A DNA stretch of 9,304 bases, from assembly GCA_012974295.1 (NCBI GenBank), contig JAAXQM010000281.1:1-9304 (forward strand). The letters run 5' to 3'. Each line of letters starts with the position of its first letter. Positions within the stretch are counted from its first letter, which is position 1. The notes beneath the pieces are model-generated. The model worked only from the letters and a program-made list of their open reading frames with translations, was not told the DNA's origin and ran no database searches. Positions 5,822 to 9,304 of the stretch are shown one piece after another. The translations under genes and the position numbers were made by a program. The DNA is from Dehalococcoidales bacterium. Lineage in GTDB: Bacteria > Chloroflexota > Dehalococcoidia > E44-bin15.

Positions 5822-8032
5822 GTGGTTGATAAGAATAAGATTGTCAATAAAGGAACCTGTCCTGTTTGTGGTACAGCATGTTTTGTTAAAGCACATATAT
5901 CCGACGGTAAAATAAAAAAGGTTGAGCCGGACCAGGAAACTATGATGGGCTGGCTGTGCGAGCGGGGAGTGAACGCCATTGACTACCATTACCACAAGCA
6001 GCGTCTCAACTACCCGCTTAAAAGAACGGGCTCTAGGGGTGAGGCGAAGTGGGAGCAAATTAGCTGGGAACAGGCTATGGACGAAATCGCTGCCAAGCTG
6101 GATACAATCCGCGACCAGTATGGCCCGGAAGCGGTGTTAGTCCTGGGGGGCTCCCCTCACGGACCCGGCGATGCCGCAGCCTGGAAGTGGTGCAACCAAT
6201 GGGGTACGCCGAACTTTTTTCACCTGGGTAAAAATTGTGGTGAGGCCGAGTTTCCTATCGAATGTGCCATGTATGGTTATGATACAACCGCTGGCTGGAC
6301 AACGTTCTTGGACCCCAAGAAAACAGGGGCGGCTATTATTTGGGGGGCCAATATGCACCAGTCGGAGCCCAGGATATGGATGGGGTACAGCATATCAAAG
6401 AAAATGGGGTTGAAGCTGATAGTAGTTGACCCCAGACCGACGGAATGTGCAAAAGAGGCAGATATCTGGCTCCAACTACGACCAGGGACTGATGGAGCCC
6501 TGGCATTGGGCATGTTGAACGTGATCATAAATGAAGGTATCTACGATAAAGAGTTTGTGGAGAAATGGTGTTTGGGCTTCGACGAGTTGAAGGCTTTAGT
6601 CCAGCGGTATCCGCCGGAAAATGCCGCCCAAATCACAGGGGTTCCGGCTGAGCAGATCACTGAAGCGGCCAGGGTCTTCGCCAACGCTCCCGCTGGGGTC
6701 ATTACCTGGGGCGTTGCCAATTGCCACCTGGGTAATGGGGCAGGGCTGAGTTCCGTTCTTGGCAAGTGCTGGCTGCGCGCCATAACTGGGAACCTGGATA
6801 AGGAAGGGGGCTGCCGGTTTAGCGACTACCCCGATTACACCGCTTTGCTCGATGAGCTCAACTGGGACTACCAGATCAATCATCCCTTGAGAACACGGGA
6901 CAATGTGAGCGCAGACCGTTGGCCTCTCACTTCTGTAAAAGGCCTTGCACTGTACAAGGAGGGTATGAAGAAGGTTTACCCCAAGGGATGGGGAGCACAG
7001 CAGTACTTTATTTTTCCCGGTCCTTACGATGTATGGGAAGCCATCCTGAAAGGAAAGCCCTATCCAATCAAGGCAGTGTTTGATCAGGGAACCAATACCC
7101 TGTGCTCCATAGGCAACAGCAGGCACGCATATCAGGCCTTTAAGAGTGACAATCTTGAACTGCATGTCTCTATGGATCACTTCCTTACTCCTACGGGGGC
7201 ACTGGCAGACTATGTTTTACCCGCAACAGACGCTCTGGAAAGAGTTCACCTAACTCATATGTGGGGTGTTTTAGGAGATCAATGGTACGGGCGCGAGGCG
7301 GCAATTGATCCTGAATACGAACGAAAGGACGACTACCAGCTATGGTGTGACCTTGGCAAACGTCTGGGGCAGTCAGAATTCTGGCCTGATACATTGGAGG
7401 GATGGCTTGACAGGATTCTTGCACCTGCTGGCGTTACCCTTAAAGAATTTGCTCAAATGCCGGGCTACGCCCCTCCTTCAAAATACAAGAGGTACGAAGA
7501 AAAAGGGTTCGGAACTTTCTCAGGTAAGGTGGAGCTGGTTCCCAGCATCCTGACGCGGCTGGGGTATGATCCTCTTGAAGGATACCAGGAGCCCCCATGG
7601 AGCCCTGTTGCCACTCCAGAATTGGCCAAAGATTATCCCCTAATTCTAATAAGCGGGGCAAGGGTTCGACAATTTCATCATTCATCTCATAGACAGATCG
7701 CCAAGCTGCGCAAGAAGTATCCCCATCCGTTGCTGCAAATCAATCCGCAAACGGCTGCTGATCTGGGTATTGCAGAGGGCGACTCCGTTTACATAGAGAC
7801 TCCCTTGGGGAGAGTGACACAAAAGGCGCAATTATTAGAGGATATGCAGCCCAACGTAGTTCATGCCGACGGCTACTGGTGGTATCCCGAGAAGCCGGAG
7901 GCAGAGCCGAGTTTGTTCGGTGTGTGGGAATCAAATATCGACTCGATCCTTCCAAATGACCCCGAGGTATGCGATTACGTGGGGAACAACTACTTCAGAG
8001 GGCTTCTGTGCCGGGTTTATAAAGCAGAATAA
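5822..8032 (+). CDS. Molybdenum/tungsten bis-pterin enzyme, DMSO reductase superfamily, acetylene hydratase-like layout
   Basis: A 736-residue catalytic protein of the molybdopterin oxidoreductase superfamily. A [4Fe-4S] site is formed by C13-x2-C16-x3-C20 and C46 close to the N-terminus, followed by R48 at the usual Lys/Arg position. YPLKRTGSRG, the ISWEQAMDEIA segment, VVDPRPTECAKEADIW and RPGTDGALALGMLNVI are pterin-binding core motifs. C139 (LGKNCGE) is the predicted metal-ligating cysteine. Residues from about 604 form the C-terminal dinucleotide-binding barrel. There is no twin-arginine or other signal peptide, so it should be cytoplasmic, and no electron-transfer or membrane subunit lies nearby. 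By my recollection of the Pelobacter acetylene hydratase sequence, length and spacing agree, but that enzyme's catalytic Asp13 corresponds to Gly17 here and the residue after the metal cysteine is Gly rather than Ile, so acetylene is an unlikely substrate. GTG start, supported by AAAGGAG seven bases upstream. Reaction unknown. Confidence 0.88.
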   Translation: MVDKNKIVNKGTCPVCGTACFVKAHISDGKIKKVEPDQETMMGWLCERGVNAIDYHYHKQRLNYPLKRTGSRGEAKWEQISWEQAMDEIAAKLDTIRDQYGPEAVLVLGGSPHGPGDAAAWKWCNQWGTPNFFHLGKNCGEAEFPIECAMYGYDTTAGWTTFLDPKKTGAAIIWGANMHQSEPRIWMGYSISKKMGLKLIVVDPRPTECAKEADIWLQLRPGTDGALALGMLNVIINEGIYDKEFVEKWCLGFDELKALVQRYPPENAAQITGVPAEQITEAARVFANAPAGVITWGVANCHLGNGAGLSSVLGKCWLRAITGNLDKEGGCRFSDYPDYTALLDELNWDYQINHPLRTRDNVSADRWPLTSVKGLALYKEGMKKVYPKGWGAQQYFIFPGPYDVWEAILKGKPYPIKAVFDQGTNTLCSIGNSRHAYQAFKSDNLELHVSMDHFLTPTGALADYVLPATDALERVHLTHMWGVLGDQWYGREAAIDPEYERKDDYQLWCDLGKRLGQSEFWPDTLEGWLDRILAPAGVTLKEFAQMPGYAPPSKYKRYEEKGFGTFSGKVELVPSILTRLGYDPLEGYQEPPWSPVATPELAKDYPLILISGARVRQFHHSSHRQIAKLRKKYPHPLLQINPQTAADLGIAEGDSVYIETPLGRVTQKAQLLEDMQPNVVHADGYWWYPEKPEAEPSLFGVWESNIDSILPNDPEVCDYVGNNYFRGLLCRVYKAE

Positions 8033-8052
8033 AGCTCAAGAGACAAGTATAG

Positions 8053-8070
8053 GTATCACAAGAATGATAC
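8053..8070. repeat. Short inverted repeat in the gap before the dehydrogenase gene
   Basis: GTATCA (8053-8058) and TGATAC (8065-8070) are reverse complements with six bases between them, in the 57-base gap between two co-directional genes. It could be a small hairpin or a binding site, but a six-base arm is short enough to be chance. No promoter is evident in the gap, so the dehydrogenase gene probably shares a transcript with the molybdopterin enzyme. Confidence 0.25.
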
Positions 8071-8089
8071 GTGTTAGGGAGGACAGACC

Positions 8090-9148
8090 ATGACTACAAC
8101 ATGCAGAGCAGTGGTTTTTAACGGTGACGGCACATATGAAATTCGTACCTTCGATAAACCCATAGCACCGCCCGGTGGTGCTGTTATAAAGATTGAAGCC
8201 GTAGGTCTGTGTAGCAGTGACGCAGAGCAGCTGGATGGACATAAACATGTGCCCGGGGAGGTTTCCCCGGTCGTGGCAGGTCATGAAATGGTCGGTCGTG
8301 TAGAGGAACTGGCCAATGATGCAGATTTCGCAGTATCGGTTGGTGACCGGGTAGCTGTTGATCTGGTACTTCGAACCGGGTTTCATGAAGGGAGACTGGT
8401 GATATACGGCTATACAATGGGTCTGGATGTGGGAAGCGGACTATGGGGTGGCTACGGTGAATATATGTGCGTCGTACCCGGCACCAATCTTATGAAACTT
8501 ACCGAAGAATTACCGGCAGAACATCTGACAATATTTGAGCCCCTCGCCAATGCAGTTAACTGGGTGGAGGTAGCAGGTGTGAAGGAGGGAGATACCGTCG
8601 TGGTACAGGGGCCAGGTCATGTCGGGCTGATGTGCGTTGTCGCAGCAAAGATCGCCGGTGCCTCTACCATTATCTCTACCGGAACTTCGGCCGACAGTGT
8701 TCGACTGAAAACCGCGCTCGAGGTGGGAGCAGATTATACGATCAATGTCGAAAGCGAGGATGTCGTGAGCCGTGTGAAGGAGATTACTAGCGGCATTGGG
8801 GCTAATGTTGTCATGGATATAACTTCGATGTCCACATTAGCCGTGAAGCAGGCATTTGAAATGGTTTCCTTCGCGGGGACAGTGCTCCTCGCTGGACTCA
8901 AGAACGAGGCTCCTTCTGAAATCATTACTGACAAAATCGTCTTAAATGCGCTCACCGTCAAAAGCGGTACCGGTTCTACTGAAAAGTCGATGAAAACCGC
9001 TGTCAACCTCCTCAATGAAGGCCGCATACCAACCGATGTGTTACTGGGTGAGGTGCTATCCCTGGACAACTTCGACGAAGCATTGACTCTCCTCAAACGG
9101 GTACATCCGGAACGCGAAGCCGTCCGTGTTACTGTACGTTATTCCTGA
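8090..9148 (+). CDS. Zinc-type medium-chain alcohol/polyol dehydrogenase-like protein
   Basis: A 352-residue member of the medium-chain dehydrogenase/reductase superfamily, expected to oxidise a secondary alcohol or reduce a ketone/aldehyde with a nicotinamide cofactor in the cytoplasm. The catalytic-zinc set is present: C41 and D44 (GLCSSD), H65-E66 (AGHEMVGRV) and E150 (FEPLANAVN, as in sorbitol and threonine dehydrogenases). The cofactor fold has G174-x-G176-x-x-G179. The four-cysteine structural-zinc lobe that normally follows GDRVAV is missing: between residues 85 and 125 there is no cysteine cluster. At the end of the second Rossmann strand (IISTGTS, 194-200) there is no acidic residue, so strict NAD preference is doubtful. 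The start is supported by GGGAGG (8077-8082) seven bases upstream. It follows the molybdopterin enzyme by 57 bases and may act on the same substrate or product. Substrate unknown. Confidence 0.88.
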   Translation: MTTTCRAVVFNGDGTYEIRTFDKPIAPPGGAVIKIEAVGLCSSDAEQLDGHKHVPGEVSPVVAGHEMVGRVEELANDADFAVSVGDRVAVDLVLRTGFHEGRLVIYGYTMGLDVGSGLWGGYGEYMCVVPGTNLMKLTEELPAEHLTIFEPLANAVNWVEVAGVKEGDTVVVQGPGHVGLMCVVAAKIAGASTIISTGTSADSVRLKTALEVGADYTINVESEDVVSRVKEITSGIGANVVMDITSMSTLAVKQAFEMVSFAGTVLLAGLKNEAPSEIITDKIVLNALTVKSGTGSTEKSMKTAVNLLNEGRIPTDVLLGEVLSLDNFDEALTLLKRVHPEREAVRVTVRYS

Positions 9149-9222
9149 GTCAGTAAAACATTTTCTCAGAACAGTTAACGGGTGACAAAATCATAGAACA
9201 TCAACACGCCGTACACGAGGGC

Positions 9223-9251
9223 TTGACAAAAATAAATACTTATGTTAATAT
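9223..9251 (+). promoter_or_regulatory. Strong sigma70-type promoter for a gene beyond the window
   Basis: A perfect TTGACA (9223-9228) is followed after 17 bases by TAATAT (9246-9251, four of six consensus bases), preceded by TG at 9243-9244, which gives an extended -10 element. Transcription would start near 9258. No coding start appears before the window ends, so the transcript would have a leader of at least about 45 bases. The segment is much richer in A and T than the genes before it. Confidence 0.55.
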
Positions 9252-9259
9252 CTCCTAAT

Positions 9260-9288
9260 TTGACCAATATAATAGCTATAAGAATAAT
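9260..9288 (+). promoter_or_regulatory. Possible second promoter at the window end
   Basis: TTGACC (9260-9265) is followed after 17 bases by AATAAT (9283-9288), and a perfect TATAAT also occurs at 9268-9273 with a poor -35 (TTAATA, 9245-9250). AT-rich sequence yields such matches easily, so this is much less secure than the promoter at 9223-9251. TTGACC is also the -35 found in the promoter of the first cluster. Confidence 0.25.
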
Positions 9289-9304
9289 AACCATAGTTTA
9301 GGGC

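Noticed and set aside
6596..7180. 194-residue open frame on the minus strand inside the pterin enzyme gene
   Set aside because: It is antisense to conserved pterin-domain sequence, with no recognised motif or own context.
5822..8032. Naming the pterin enzyme acetylene hydratase
   Set aside because: Overall layout agrees, but the catalytic aspartate and the residue after the metal cysteine are both replaced by glycine.
9145..9169. CTGAG/CTCAG pair after the dehydrogenase gene as a terminator
   Set aside because: The five-base arms are too short, and the T-run (TTTT) lies inside the loop rather than after the stem.

Overview
The window looks like bacterial chromosomal DNA from a strict anaerobe that runs cobamide (corrinoid)-dependent methyl transfer. 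All confidently called genes lie on the + strand. Bacterial origin is suggested by sigma70-like promoter elements, good Shine-Dalgarno sites, and a corrinoid activator with an N-terminal [2Fe-2S] domain (the bacterial RACo type) rather than the C-terminal ferredoxin domain of methanogen RamA. I cannot name the taxon. Acetogenic Bacillota, Desulfobacterota and Chloroflexota (Dehalococcoidia) are all plausible.

Layout. (1) Positions 1-147 are a control region: a perfect 15-bp inverted repeat (73-108) covers the -35 element of a promoter with a consensus TATAAT at 120-125. (2) Positions 148-3748 are a tight three-gene unit with 4-base overlaps: a corrinoid protein, a UroD/MtaA-family methyltransferase-like protein, and an ATP-dependent corrinoid activator. 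(3) After a 123-base AT-rich gap, 3872-5685 carry a second, diverged corrinoid protein and UroD-family pair, overlapping by one base. (4) A 136-base gap holds a 14-bp palindrome, a candidate promoter and a hairpin next to the ribosome binding site. (5) Positions 5822-8032 encode a soluble molybdenum/tungsten-bis-pterin enzyme of the DMSO reductase superfamily that resembles acetylene hydratase in layout but lacks its key aspartate. (6) Positions 8090-9148 encode a zinc-type medium-chain dehydrogenase without the structural-zinc cysteines. (7) The last 156 bases hold one or two promoters that probably serve a gene beyond the window.

How the genes may work together (inference). A methyl group is moved from an unidentified donor onto one or both corrinoid proteins, and then to an acceptor, by the two UroD-family proteins. 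The activator re-reduces Co(II) corrinoid when it is accidentally oxidised. The pterin enzyme and the dehydrogenase would process the demethylated product or prepare the substrate. No classical substrate methyltransferase (MttB, MtaB, MtrH-like) is present, so either a UroD-family protein does that step or its gene lies outside the window. The substrate cannot be read from the sequence.
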